DNA of 64,000 nucleotides, from assembly GCA_917880885.1 (NCBI GenBank), contig OU862908.1:51667819-51731818 (forward strand), in the 5' to 3' direction. The notes under the pieces are model-generated. The model had not been told where the DNA came from. It saw nothing but the letters and a program-made list of their open reading frames with translations, and did not search any database. The stretch is from Limnephilus marmoratus. Its lineage: Eukaryota; Arthropoda; Insecta; Trichoptera; Limnephilidae. Below are positions 34,212 through 45,073 of the stretch, in pieces (the stretch's first letter is position 1; each line of letters opens with the position of its first letter). The position numbers and the translations under genes are program-made.

Positions 34212-35740
34212 GGAAAGGATATTATGTATTTCATTCTGAATATAGGTCAAAAACATCTTAAAGATTTCTCATCTATTTTCATTGGAATCCAACAAGGTTT
34301 TACCTACTACCTACCTCTATTTTTAAATCTTCATTATTCTTTAATTTCGTCTCCGGTACTAATTATAATAAAACCATTCAACAATAAACTCTTTACGCCT
34401 TATTTGCCTGAACCAAATTTATTCTGCACCGTTAACTCATAAATTAGTTGAGGGACGGTCTCGATCTTTAAAAATTTACACCGGGGTGAAAATGAAACGA
34501 ACGAAATCGAAAATATTTATGAGTAAAAGTTGATTCGGGTTATTTTTTGTGATTCCTGCCATCGATAAGTTATTTAGAAGTAGTAAAAATAGAATTGGAA
34601 GTTTCCCGCAATGAGCACACAGGTGTTTGGGAAAATTTACATATTATTCGATCAAACTTTAAATATCCAATTATTGACAGATTCAGATTAACATCTATTC
34701 GCTTTTGAACAGGTGTTTTAACTTTCACAAGAATAATTATTGTGGTTTTTTTAATCAACCCCGTGTTAGTTAAATGAATATGTATTTCACATGCCTTGAG
34801 TTATGAAATTTCTAAACCAGAAGAGATCCGTAATTAATTTCTAGGTAACGTAGCTTATATGTTTAACAAGTATTTCCAGTGAAAATAAATGTAGGACGGT
34901 TTCAAAATAAAATTAAGTAGGTATAGATCTGCGTTCGCATATCGTTAAAAATGCCTCAAAATTTATTCTTTGAAGTAAAAAATATCTCACGCTCTGCATT
35001 GTTTCCAATGTTTATTAATCATGTATTCTGGAAAGGGTTCAAAAAGCACAAAGATCATTTTAGCCATTAAAATTCTAATTTGTTTACACAAAGAAGTGAA
35101 GAAAAAAGCCGCGTTTGGTATGCAAATACTGTCGCTGGACATGAATTAATTAGATATTTTGATTAATCCGCCTTTTTCCAAGCTTTGGGAGGTGGAGGAT
35201 TATTATGAAGTTTTGGCCAAGTCAGTAATTAAAGATGTTTTGTAGATTTGAAAGGACATTTAATTCGGATTCGCCAGAAGATAAATACAATAGATTTGCT
35301 AAGGTCGCCAAAATGTCTGTCGTAGGGTCTATCTATGTAATATCAGGGTAAGTCTTCTGTGATACCTTTCAAAGAGAGGTGATGAACTTGGTTCAATCAG
35401 GTTTGATGTCTCATCTGTCTACTTCAGTAAGTTTGAGGAATCGTGTGCCAATGATATAGCAAACAAAAATCAACAATCACGAGAAAAGGGAGGTCTAGGC
35501 GTCGTGTCGCGTCTGTCATACAATTGAGTAAAAAGTAATTAATGGTCTTGGCGGTTGGTAGAGCGATCCTTTTGATATCGAATTCGCATCAGTGAGGTAA
35601 AATTAAAATGCAAAATGTATTGGTTCTGTAAAAGAAAATTACATCGCACTTTCATTTGATCACACTATTATTTTTTACTAGATATTTTAAAACTTTTAAA
35701 ACAACAACAACAACGTTCAAAGAAATTGAAAACTCATAAA
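34212..35740. other. Unannotated gap
   Basis: Nothing recognised. Confidence 0.5.
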
Positions 35741-35930
35741 TAAGAACAATTCCTTGGTAGAATTATGAAAAATTTCGATTAAAAACAAGGTTATTAATTC
35801 ATAAAACAATTAGACTAGCACCACATATAGACTACTGTTGTAGTATTCTTTGACTTAGTAAGGTAGTTTGCTTAAAAAACTCCAAATAATCTAGAATAGA
35901 GCAATGAGAAAAGTTTTTAATACAGAAAAT
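35741..35930 (+). pseudogene. LINE RT remnant (PH.DYC block)
   Basis: The plus-strand translation includes LINKTIRLAPHIDYCCSIL and, after a shift, NRAMRKVF. This is the same block as APHLDYCSTMLYL at 55010-55760. It is heavily decayed. Confidence 0.55.
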
Positions 35931-36100
35931 GGTTTAGGTCACCAATTATCATTATTCTGTATATTCCATTATTCGACAGGCTCAACTCAGGATATAAATG
36001 TAATTAGTGTTAAAAAAATAATTTCCTATAACGTTTTAATTTTTAACTAATCAAATAAACAATTTCTTTATTTGTAAGTAAGATTTTTTTAAATATCACT

Positions 36101-36127
36101 GATTTCGCTTAACACAAGTATCATCAG
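36101..36127 (-). other. Hammerhead-like module CTGATGA-hairpin-GAAATC
   Basis: The minus strand reads CTGATGATACTTGTGTTAAG then C-GAAATC. The hairpin is weaker than at 61235, and GAAAC has become GAAATC. Confidence 0.3.
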
Positions 36128-36177
36128 GGTATAAATTAGACTGATCAAAAAATACAAAAGAACACAACGTATTAAAT

Positions 36178-36690
36178 AAATAGTGGTTAAAAACAAAGAA
36201 ATTGTTGTATTTCATTAAATATGTCAAACCACAAAGTGACTGCTTTCTACCAAAATATAATTTTTATCTACAAAAACAATAAAGACTTCCACACACGCCA
36301 AACAAGACAAAAAGAAGACATTAGACAAAAAAAAAATGGAGGCAACAAAAACACAAAATTGTTTACTGTATAAAGTAATCCAAATGTATCCATAGTTCCT
36401 AGTTATAAGTTAATTTTGTGAAAATTCAAAGTAAGTGTAAAAGTCATGTGTGAAATAAGTATTAGAAATGTAAGTTAATGTGTCAAAATGTACCAATGTT
36501 TATATTAGACCACATGAAGTGTATCTATTTTACGTTTATTTTTTATTAATAATTTTTAATGCAGTTTATACATACTCGTACATGCAATAATTACCTTTTT
36601 TTTATTTTTATTGTTTATATTTTGGTAGAAAGCAGTCAATAAATCGTGGTTAAAAAACAAAGTAATTGTTTTATTTCATTCAATTATCTA
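36178..36690. repeat. Repeat unit with direct and inverted arms
   Basis: GTGGTTAAAAACAAAGAAAT (36184) recurs as GTGGTTAAAAAACAAAGTAA (36647). ACTGCTTTCTACCAAAATAT (36240) is inverted as ATATTTTGGTAGAAAGCAGT (36617). A related stretch lies at 61131-61190. The layout resembles the long direct repeats of Penelope-like elements or retrozymes, but I cannot prove it. Confidence 0.4.
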
Positions 36691-36799
36691 TTTTACACTA
36701 TATTTTTTTTTATGATACGTTATCTAACTAATCACCGCTCATTGTAATGTTTTTTTCTACAGCTACTCATTCGTCCATACTTGTTTGTCTATATTCTAT

Positions 36800-37416
36800 C
36801 AGCCTTACTCATCATCGCAAAATAAGATTACACCTCGGAGCACGACCGGGTTAGGTGAAATTGTTACTCAACATAGTGGGTTAATCGCGCGCATGCGCGT
36901 GTTTTTACCGAGTCGCTGTACGGAAGATGTAGTAGCTGTCAGAATTTAAACCACCCGATCACCAGGGTTAACTCAGTGCCTCGTGCGTTGTAACCGACGA
37001 AATGGCGAACTTTTATGAGAATCTTGACGTTTTGAACGGAGCTTTGGCAAATGTTGACCGTATTCGCGGCATTCGTGCACCACGGCTACGGAAAAGGTTT
37101 AAAAAAGGTACGATCCATTTGCGGCACTCACGGAAAGAGATTTTAGGTCTAAATATAGATTTACCAAAGTCAACGTTGTGTTGACTGATGTTGACGTATG
37201 AATAAACGTGAAGTTGGCAACACGCCGCGAAATGCTAAATTGGCCGCGTTTTTGAGCTTTGGAGCAGTGTTGCTACCGTAAAAAAATCATAACAGCTGTC
37301 GAGAAACATTATGATGATGAGTAAAGATTTTTACCCTGAGCAGTGTAAGCTTACTCCACTGTGTAGCTACCGAAACGCTACAGAGCCGTGGTACGGTTTT
37401 ATGATGAGTAAGGCTG
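36800..37416. mobile_element. Short TIR DNA element, possibly Harbinger-like
   Basis: The termini CAGCCTTACTCATCAT and ATGATGAGTAAGGCTG are perfect 16-base inverse copies. Inside, 37002-37184 encodes MANFYENLDVLNGALANVDR followed by basic residues and stops. The start is HARBI1-like in flavour only. No clean target duplication is visible. Confidence 0.55.
37002..37184 (+). pseudogene. Short ORF inside TIR element, putative transposon N-terminus
   Basis: 60 codons from ATG: MANFYENLDVLNGALANVDR, RIRGIRAPRLRKRFKKG, then a stop after KSTLC. It begins about 200 bp inside the left TIR, as a transposase first exon would, and a GT donor-like site follows AAAAAAG at 37108. No domain is identified. 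Confidence 0.35.
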
Positions 37417-37835
37417 AATATTAGTTAATTTTTAGTATACGTCTATCCTGACGAATAAACCATTGGTTTTTAAACATGACGATTAATTTGATTAAATAGT
37501 GGTGTATACAAAGATATTTATTTTCATTAAATTACAATGAAGCACTAGGATCTCCCCAAAGTCAATTGCCTCATATATTTATATCATCGGTACGTGCGTC
37601 AGAGCACTTAGAAATCGGACAACCTTAAAAGCGCGGGAAAAAATTAAATCTCAACATACAGTTCGTAGGCATATTGTATGTTTTTGTATAGAATTTTACG
37701 ATTTCTCCCCATCTCTAGCACAACTTTTTTAATATTCTAACACACCTTTTTTTATTTTCTTTCATAGCACGAATTTCAAATGTGACCATACACGTGTTCT
37801 CTTGAAGATGAATACATACAATTTTTTTTGAATTA

Positions 37836-38120
37836 ATTTCTATCTTCTTTAATTTTTTTTTCTTTATGTTTCAGCTTACCATTAATTTTTATATTTGTAT
37901 TTAGTTTTATTTTTCCCTAAATATGTTTTTTCTTTCCTCTCTTATTATCTGTTTCTATAATTTTTTTTTTGTTATTTCATACAAATTTTTATTTCTATCT
38001 TCTTTAAATTTATTTTTTCTTCATGTTTCAGCTAACTATTAATTTTTATATTTGTATTTAGTTTTATTTATCACTAAATACTTTTTTTTCTTTCCTCTTC
38101 TTATTATCTATTTCCATAAA
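37836..38120. repeat. 155-bp tandem duplication, AT-rich
   Basis: ATTTCTATCTTCTTTAA at 37836 recurs at 37991, with ATTTTTATATTTGTATTTAG and TTTCCTCT..TTATTATCT following in the same order in both. Confidence 0.75.
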
Positions 38121-38220
38121 GTAATATTTTTAGTTCTTACATAATTTTTTTCATGTATGTATGACTACCACAACACGGGCATTGAAAAAATTGACAAAAA
38201 ACTGCAAAATTTATGAAATA

Positions 38221-39964
38221 GAGTAAGTTCGGGTAATATGGCACACCATAAGCCTTTTTGGTAATAAAATATGAAATTTTTGAGATCAAACAGCTTTTAT
38301 TGGTTAAATCAGTCCTTTGAACTTAATGGTACAAAATAATTATAAGTTTAAGGTTATTTGATTCCGAAACATGACCATAATAAACTTTTTACATAATCTT
38401 GAATAATCTTAAAATAAAAATGTGGTAGGACAATATGGCCTAGGGCCATATTGGCCACAAATGAAGTGTGCCATATTGCCCACCATATCAAATAAAATAA
38501 AAAAAATAAAACAAATAAGGACTTTCGTCAGAACTGTCATCGTACAATGGTTCATTTTCTTCCTCCGAGCTAGACATTTGTACCCCCTTAGATTTTGACT
38601 TTGGCTTTTAACCTTTGACCTTTGCCTTTACCCATAGTCTTTTCGATTTAATTTTTTTCTTTTTTAAAGAGTCTTGCAATTCATTTTGTACGGGGATGAA
38701 GTAAGCAATGTCGACGTAGCAGCCTTTCTGCCTCGGTTAGTAGTTTTTCTAAGTGCTCTTTCTGGTATTGGAGACAATTGGAACGGCATTATCAAAATTC
38801 TGATCTCTTGAAGTCGAAGGCTGTGGCGACCTCGTAATGGGAACTACAACTTATTCAAAACGGACAGGTGGTGTGCTGTTCTCATCTCTTGAAGCAGTAT
38901 CAACTCATCAGCGTCAACTCATGAATCATATCAGGTTCATTTATGGTGGACGTCATGTCAACAGATTCATTTTCTATTGCAGGAGTAGAACCTAAAGTTT
39001 TTGGTTTTGGTGTAATATTTTCTTGATTAGTGATTCTACATTCTGGCTCATTATCCATATCAATAAAATCGTGATCTTTAAAAACATTTCTGTTAATAGG
39101 ATATAACCCTGTTGCACGAAAACCACCGACAGGTATCTCACCGCTTTGAGAACGTAGATATGGGTGTCGAAAAACTTCCATAATTTCATATTGGGTTAGT
39201 GGGCATGAATTGTTCCTTACCCATGATCTTATCTCATCAGAAACATATTTTTTCAGTAGTTCCATGAATGACTTATTTAGTGGTTGTATTTTGTGGCTGG
39301 AATGTGGAGGAATTGATAATAAGTGGGCATGATTTTGTCTCGCGAGGTCTATCAATTCCAGATTTCTCGTAAGACTTGTATTTATTTTTAGTATGACCCA
39401 TTTTCTTATTTCATACATCTTCAATTGTCTTTTTCATTAACACCTTGCACAAAGTTTGACGTTTTCTTTGTAAAATTGGTTTTCGTAAAGCCATTGCCTT
39501 TAGGAAAAAAATTTAAACATATTATAAAGATTTACGTTTTGTGAGGCCAATATGGCCCGGTAGACCATATTGGCCACCTACCTAGTGGCCATAATAGCCG
39601 CAAAGATGTTTATGACAAATAAAATTCTAACCCAAAAACTAGTAACTTAAGTACTTAAAAAAGGTCACCACACCATTAATTAAAAGTTTACCTACAAAAC
39701 TGTGTATAAGCAATATAAAAACAATGATTATTTAAGGGACAGTAATGAGTGAAACTTACCAACAAAATAACATCAAATCAGATATTTTTCGATCGTCGCA
39801 CTCGCCGGACAAACGCACACTCGCCGCAACGCAAGAATCTAATGAGGGGGTCAAGGGAAGGGGCCTGACAATATGGCCGATACATAAACCACTAGTGTTG
39901 GTTGGTGTCGGAGAAAATAATAGTGGCCATATTGGCCGACTAGGCCATATTACCCGAACTTACT
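38221..39964. mobile_element. pogo/Tigger-type DNA transposon, deletion derivative
   Basis: The ends GAGTAAGTTCGGGTAATATG and CATATTACCCGAACTTACTC are perfect inverses, flanked by TA (38219-38220, 39965-39966), as in Tc1/mariner/pogo insertion. Subterminal GGCCATATTGGCC-like palindromes recur at both ends. The interior holds a truncated transposase on the minus strand (38640-39494). Total 1744 bp. Confidence 0.9.
38640..39494 (-). pseudogene. Tigger-type transposase, internally deleted
   Basis: A minus-strand start codon at 39494 begins MALRKPILQRKRQTLCKVLM, an N-terminal psq-type start, and soon stops. A second frame (39424-38900) gives RNLELIDLARQNHAHLLSIP, PPHSSHKIQPLNKSFMELLK and GGFRATGLYPINRNVF. 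This is the C-terminal half of the DDE_1 transposase fold with its conserved PPHSSHK.QPL block. The residues between (HTH, CENP-B-like domain, first two catalytic Asp) are deleted. A Lys-rich tail is encoded near 38640-38670 in another frame. Non-functional. Confidence 0.85.
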
Positions 39965-39966
39965 CT

Positions 39967-40477
39967 AATAATAAAATAATGAAAAATTTAAACCTAACTT
40001 ATTGATGTTATTAAGATTAGGTTATTCTTATAAAATAGGCAGAGAAAGACAAATTTAGACAAAAAATTTTACAACTTTTATTTGGTTGTAGACAAATTCT
40101 CTTTTAACTTACCTACATCTATGATTTTTTTTATACGTGGTGTGGGTGTATGTCTGCTTAGAAACAAAATTACAAAAAACCTACTCTTTTCATTATGGCT
40201 ATTTAGCACGTGATTATAAACGTGATTATATTGTAGAACTACAAAAAATATTTATACATAAGTAAAGTTAAACAAAAAAATATGAAAACCAAGAATTTAA
40301 TGATAACACTTTAGTTATAGAAAAGTGCATTCATCATTGAATAACTTGAAGTTCTGTGAACAGTGGACCTCGCAAATGTTGATTATTCCGATTTGACCGC
40401 TAGCAACACTCATGTGGACTCTGGCGGAGTGAAAATGTACTATCCAACACGGCTACCATCTATATTGAAAAGCTTAC
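39967..40477. other. Pde11 intron, nothing recognised
   Basis: AT-rich sequence between the pogo element and exon B. Confidence 0.5.
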
Positions 40478-40694
40478 CAATTCGAAGATGAGCTCCTTCT
40501 CATCCAACTGGCGGAGCTCGTGCCTGGAGCGGCGCTGCGGGCGGCTGCCGGGCGCCCCGGGGCCCCCCGAGCCGGCGCCCGGGCCTGAGCCTCCGCCGGC
40601 GCCCCCCGCGCACAGGAAGGTGGGGGTGCCGTCGATGGTGTTCACGATTGGCTTCAGCAGGCCGCCCCGCTCGAACTCGTGCGCGGAGATTTTT
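40478..40694 (-). CDS. Pde11: Pde11-like phosphodiesterase, exon B (linker to GAF-A)
   Basis: This exon is bounded by a cag acceptor and a gtaagc donor. It is 217 nt: one base completing Arg, then 72 whole codons. The peptide begins KISAHEFERGGLLKP, continues IVNTIDGTPTFL, then has a Gly/Pro/Ser-rich low-complexity insert and a basic stretch, and ends LDEKELIFEL. These blocks match insect Pde11 just before its first GAF domain. The low-complexity insert is typical of the variable linker. It ends in phase 0, and exon C begins with Val, giving the expected [12 protein letters not shown] junction. The intron to exon A is about 3.5 kb and the intron to exon C about 14.5 kb. A 299-bp palindrome starts 87 bp upstream of the acceptor. 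Confidence 0.9.
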
Positions 40695-40780
40695 CTGTGG
40701 GAGGAAATGTTTTGTGATGAAACTGTACAAATACGTCTTCTTCTAAGACAGCAAACTTATTTTGTGGCACCACTTTGATT

Positions 40781-41079
40781 CAAATTAACAAAATACTTAG
40801 TTTTTACCACTCTTATTGTTTACAAAAACCAACATGTTTGGTGAGCAACGCTCAATTCTTCAGGTTTTTTATTGATACTAATTATAAATAATAGACATAG
40901 ACAATGGTGTCAATTGAAAAAGAATGGACATAGACAATGGCATCAATTGACACCATTGTCTATGTCTATTATTTATAATTAGTATCAATAAAAACCCTGA
41001 AGAAGTGAGCGTTGCTCACGAAACATGTTGGTTTTTGTAAACAATAAAAGTGGTAAAAACTTAGTATTTTATTAATTTG
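40781..41079. repeat. Long palindrome next to Pde11 exon B
   Basis: The left arm (40781-40917) and right arm (40944-41079) are inverse copies of about 136 bases with few differences, separated by about 26 bases. Each arm carries a CTGAAGA..CTCAC-type hairpin module, intact in the right arm. No TSD is obvious. It lies in the intron, 87 bp upstream of the exon B acceptor in the minus-strand transcript. Confidence 0.9.
40997..41024 (+). other. Hammerhead-like module CTGAAGA-hairpin-GAAAC
   Basis: CTGAAGA, one A, a perfect GTGAGC-GTT-GCTCAC hairpin, then GAAAC. AATAAA and GTGGTAAAAA follow within 35 bases. The left-arm copy on the other strand has lost GAAAC (CAAAC). Confidence 0.4.
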
Positions 41080-42427
41080 AAATAAGTCTTAATAATTGAT
41101 AATATATATTTTTAAATATTGCATCATATTCTTCCTTATAGATTTCCGCTGTTCTCAATCAACAAGCTCTTGAAAAATGTCCTTCATAGAAATCCTAACG
41201 TGGAGGACAATATAATGTATACAATAGATCAATAATTTATTGTGACGAAAATATTAAGAATACATTTTGACAAATACAACTGAGCGAAACAAGTGTTCGA
41301 AAAACAGTCAATATTCGTAAGAATATTTGTAAATCTGAAACGATTCTCTTGGGCAGGACATGTAGAATGTAAAAAGGACGATAAGCTGGCCACCAAAGAG
41401 GTCTCTGACGATGGAGAGATGACTAAAGGTGGCTGCGGAGTTAACACCGCATCCTTACGCAAAGTAAACAGGGAAACAGTAGGAGGAGTGGAGAAGAAGA
41501 ACTAAGGACCCCGCAAGGATGTACATTTTCTTTTACAAAAAGCTGAAGAAGAATATCAGAACTTCGAAAACACGAATAATTGAAACCTTACTATACGGAA
41601 ATGGGGATTACAACCTTTGTGTGAATTAAGCTTACTACGAGTACCGGCAAAATTATATACCCCACCCCAAAAGCCAAAACAATTAACAAATCTCTTGTTT
41701 ACTTGGCACCAAAATACTTCCGTGCTTATTGAGGGCAACGGTTTTGTATTAGGGTTATCAAAACCAAATTGGAGGGTCTGAAATATCGGCATTTATAATA
41801 AAAAATAAGAAGAAATAAATATTGGAACGAACAAATTCATAAAAAAACACATGGCATTCATCATTGTTGATTACAAATGACTTATTTTAACAATGTTAAG
41901 TATTTATATAAATAATTAATTTCACATCTGATTAAATAATAAAAAGCTGTGTGACTAGCAACCAACATTGGAAAATCATAAATGCCTTTAATCTTAAAAC
42001 AATAGTTCTTTATTTGTACAATTGCTTGATTGTTTAACGGTTAAATCAATGAGAATATTTTCAAGAAATAGGGCATATGGTAAGTTAGGCAAGTTGTAAA
42101 GTGAAGTTAACTAACAAGTTAATGCCTTAGTTATTGGCGGAAAGAGGCATGTTTTACGCATCAAGTGGTAACACAAGGAAAATGAACCATACAAGGAAAA
42201 AGGAAGGAAAAGAAAGGGAAAATCGGCGAAAACTTTAGAAGCAAATATTTAAATACTTAGAAAAAAAAATCGTTAAGTTTTTAAGAAAGTAATTGGAATG
42301 TTGTAAAGTAGTCTCTACCTCTCATTACGGTTACGGGCGCCAATCGTAGTAGCATTCGTAATATTATTGAAGACAGTTAGTTATTACAAAAGTACGTTAA
42401 TACAACTTTGTCAACCAGGTGCAAATG
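41080..42427. other. Intronic gap with a weak LINE-like frame
   Basis: A frame at 41293-41505 contains LKRFSWAGHVECKKDDKLAT, faintly like the RWAGHVARM block of LINE C-termini. I do not annotate it as a gene. Confidence 0.35.
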
Positions 42428-42682
42428 AAGATCTCATATATTTATATGGGTGTACAGAGAGAGTTCTTGAGATTTCCACGAAAAATTACCCAAAATAAGA
42501 TGTCATATATTTTTATGAGCGTACAGAGAGAGATTTCTTGAGATTTCCACGAAAAATTAACAAAAACAAGATGTCATATATTTTTATGAGCGTACAGAGA
42601 GAGTTCTTGAGATTTCCACAAAAGTAAACCAAATCAAGATGTCACATATTTTTACGGGCGTCCAAAGAGAGTTCTTAAGAGC
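42428..42682 (+). repeat. About 70-bp tandem repeat, 3.6 units
   Basis: AGATGTCATATATTTTTATG and variants start at 42429, 42498, 42569 and 42638. Each is followed by GTACAGAGAGAGTTCTTGAG and ATTTCCACGAAAAAT. Part of the unit (AAGATTTCCACGAAAAATAA) reappears at 43981. Confidence 0.85.
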
Positions 42683-43070
42683 GTTTAACCAGCCAGCGGA
42701 CGAAAATCCACATTTCGTCGAAAGTTGTTCTTCCGATCGTGCAGGGCGGTTACAATGAGAAAGATTAATTATTCTCCGTACCAGCTTTTTTAAATTATAA
42801 CTCAATATCGAATTTATTTCAATCCAAATTAGCTTTAATTTATACCTTCATCCAAAAATGCTGAAAGGCGTGATGATAAAACTATTAAAATAGTGTACTT
42901 TTTGTAGTTATTTTTTGATTATAAGTATTTATCATTTTTCAATAATGTCTAAATTTAATAATAATGTTAAAAAAATTTGAAATATATTAGTTTGTAAGTG
43001 CGCAAATAAATACACAAATGGACCAATTTTCGTCAAGAAACACATGTACGTACATGTGTCGGACGTATTT
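42683..43070 (+). repeat. Dispersed repeat R, copy 1 (first part)
   Basis: It matches the inverse of 62345-63028: AACCAGCCAGCGG, ATCCACATTTCGTCGAAAG, GTACCAGCTTTTTTAAATTA and ATGCTGAAAGGCGTGATGAT. It stops at GGACGTATTT, where a foreign insert begins. Confidence 0.75.
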
Positions 43071-43639
43071 GGCATATTATGTATTATGTATTTGGCTATG
43101 TAAAATATTGTGTTTAATAAATAAATTGTCAGGGTGAGGCGAGCGAGCAGAGGGAATTTTGTTGCCGTCGGGCGCTTTCACTGGATTCTCGGAATCCGGA
43201 CCCGATGGCCAACCCCTTTAATGGGTTCTACGAATTCTCCCTAAGCATAACGGCCCAACAATGACATAGCAACGGCAGAGTGCTACCTTGCTACCGTGGC
43301 TTAATGAATAGGGTCTAGAAGCCCTTCCAAACCAGTCAGTAATCAACTAACCACCTTTGCGTCAACATCTCTCTCTGCCTGCCCGCCCTTGCTCTGACCT
43401 GCTTCCATTCGCCTCTTTTCTTTTCTGACCATCGCCTTACCCCTGGACCTCGGACACTCTACGCTCTACGGACCAGACCCGGCTAGTTAAAAGGAACTAC
43501 GAGCCCTTGGATCACCTTCAGACAAGCTCTCCAAGCGGACAGCTCTGAGACGCTCTCCCGACTTCTTAACGCCTCCGTGGATCGGAACCACCCCCTGTTT
43601 CTACAGTCTTGTGTGCCTCATCCTGTGCGGTACAGTACA
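43071..43639. mobile_element. 569-bp insertion in repeat R, GC-rich body, class unknown
   Basis: The boundaries come from comparing repeat R copy 1 with copy 2. TATTT is present on both sides (43066-43070 and 43640-43644). The left 60 bases are AT-rich; 43130-43628 is GC-rich with no long open frame. It could be a SINE or 5'-truncated LINE in minus orientation. Confidence 0.55.
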
Positions 43640-43990
43640 TATTTTTTAATGATTTTATAGAAACTAAAATTAAAATTCTAATACATAACTCTGCTAGATA
43701 ATGTATTGATTTATTTTACTGCATGATTACATTATTTGAAATGGGTGTGGTATAATACAAAAACTTTTTTGAAAATTTCACAAATCTGCCAACGACCCAT
43801 GGAATAACCTTATTATACTAAAATTTAAAAAAAAATTCTAAAAATTTATTACATAACTTCACTAGATAAAAGAACCATCTTTCGAAATCCATTTATAATT
43901 TTTTGTGGAAAAGAGTCAATACGTCTAAAAACTTTTTTGAAAATGACGTATTTCCGGCTTTCTCTGGTAATGCCCTCTTAAGATTTCCAC
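43640..43990 (+). repeat. Dispersed repeat R, copy 1 (second part)
   Basis: It resumes ATTTTTTAATGATTTTATAG and continues TAGATAATGTATTGATTTA, CTGCCAACGACCCATGG and AGAGTCAATACGTC, all present inverted in 62345-62760. Confidence 0.7.
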
Positions 43991-44175
43991 GAAAAATAAA
44001 CCATAAGCTAAATTTATGTAATTCTGAGCAACTTTTAGTAGGTTTTAGTTTGAAGGAGCAGTTTTTGGTAGGGTAGCGGTGGTCAACCCTGTCAGTACAA
44101 GTATATAAGCATACGGGGGGTGGCGGGTTGATAAGTGATTAGTGTAAGTCCAACAGGTGCGGTGGCGGGACTCAC

Positions 44176-44310
44176 CTGACGGGGGTGGTGGCACCGGAGC
44201 GCGAGGGGGAGGGGTGCGGAAGCGGGTGGCCCCCCTCCCCGCCTCCGGAGCCCGCGGGGGGCGTGGCGTGGGACACGAGCCACGCGTCCACCACGTGCCG
44301 GGTTGCCTTC
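44176..44310 (-). CDS. Pde11: Pde11-like phosphodiesterase, exon A (upstream of GAF-A)
   Basis: This internal exon belongs to a dual-specificity cAMP/cGMP phosphodiesterase of the PDE5/6/11 group. The sequence reads cag, then 135 nt, then gtgagt. The first base completes a codon, 44 codons follow, and two bases are left for the next exon. The peptide starts KATRHVVDAWLVSHAT, continues through a Gly/Pro/Ser linker and ends SGATTPV. The KATR..V.AW block is the conserved segment before GAF-A in PDE5 and insect Pde11. The two leftover bases (AG) plus the first base of exon B make Arg, giving a TPVRKIS junction as in fly Pde11. The exon is far richer in GC than its surroundings. The upstream exon, which should end in a Y-F-x-R type motif, was not found in the 20 kb to the right. 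Confidence 0.88.
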
Positions 44311-44406
44311 CTGAAACAAACAAACAACCAAATCTATTAGAACATCAGCTAGATACATAAATATCAAACATATACCAACGAACTTAAATTTAGCTATTTA
44401 TCATCT

Positions 44407-44697
44407 TCTTTACATAGTATAAAATGAAGTCGCTCAGGCTGTATGTGCGCTTAGATCTTTTAAACTACGCCACTGATTTTCATACGGTTTTCACCAACAG
44501 ATAGAGTGATTCATGAGGAAGGTTTTTAAGTATATAATTTGTAAAAGTTTTGTGTAAATTGGTTGAAATACATAATATATCTGGCCAAGCGGCAGCGGGC
44601 AGCGGGCAGCGTGGTGTGGATTTGATTTAACGGATTGCGTTGGTTATAAAGGTTAAAGGTTTCGTTAGCCACAGCAACGTGTGGTCAGGTCTGCTAG
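44407..44697 (+). mobile_element. Non-autonomous Helitron, 96 bp from Pde11 exon A
   Basis: 5' end TCTTTACATAGTATAAAATG, 3' end ACGTGTGGTCAGGTCTGCTAG followed by T. Sister of 25034-25339. The preceding base is T rather than A. It lies upstream of exon A in the transcript. Confidence 0.75.
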
Positions 44698-44808
44698 TTA
44701 ATAATATTGCACTCAGAAGAGTTATTGATAAATCGGTGACCGTATATTTGAAACCAAAACGTAAATATTTTTTCTTCTGGCACATACTCTTATCGGAGTA
44801 TTTATAAT

Positions 44809-45073
44809 CCATAAATTGCGTCACACCTTAAGGGGGGGGGGGGGAGTAGAGAAGTATGACATTGTGTGACAAGGGGTATGGGGGGTCATCAGCTCTGTGA
44901 CATCACATGTAAAAATCTAAATTATTAAAACGCAAAACATTTTTAGATTTAAAATTGCAAAATTTGTGACGTCACACTAGGGGGAGGGGGTCTCACAAAT
45001 GTGAAAGGGACGGGGTGGGGGGGGCGGGGGGGGGGGGAAATCATGAAATTCGTGTGACGTAATTTATGGATGC
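44809..45073. mobile_element. TIR element with G-tracts, probable MITE
   Basis: CCATAAATTGCGTCACAC (44809) is inverted as GTGTGACGTAATTTATGG (45052). The centre has long G-runs and TGTGACGTCACA-like stretches. Similar in style to M1 but with different ends; TSD not resolved. Confidence 0.6.

Noticed and set aside
41293..41505. LINE RT C-terminal remnant (FSWAGHV)
   Set aside because: Only one short block resembles the RWAGHV motif; too little to annotate.
42428..42682. CRISPR-like or regulatory array
   Set aside because: Three to four contiguous 70-bp units without unique spacers; an ordinary tandem duplication.
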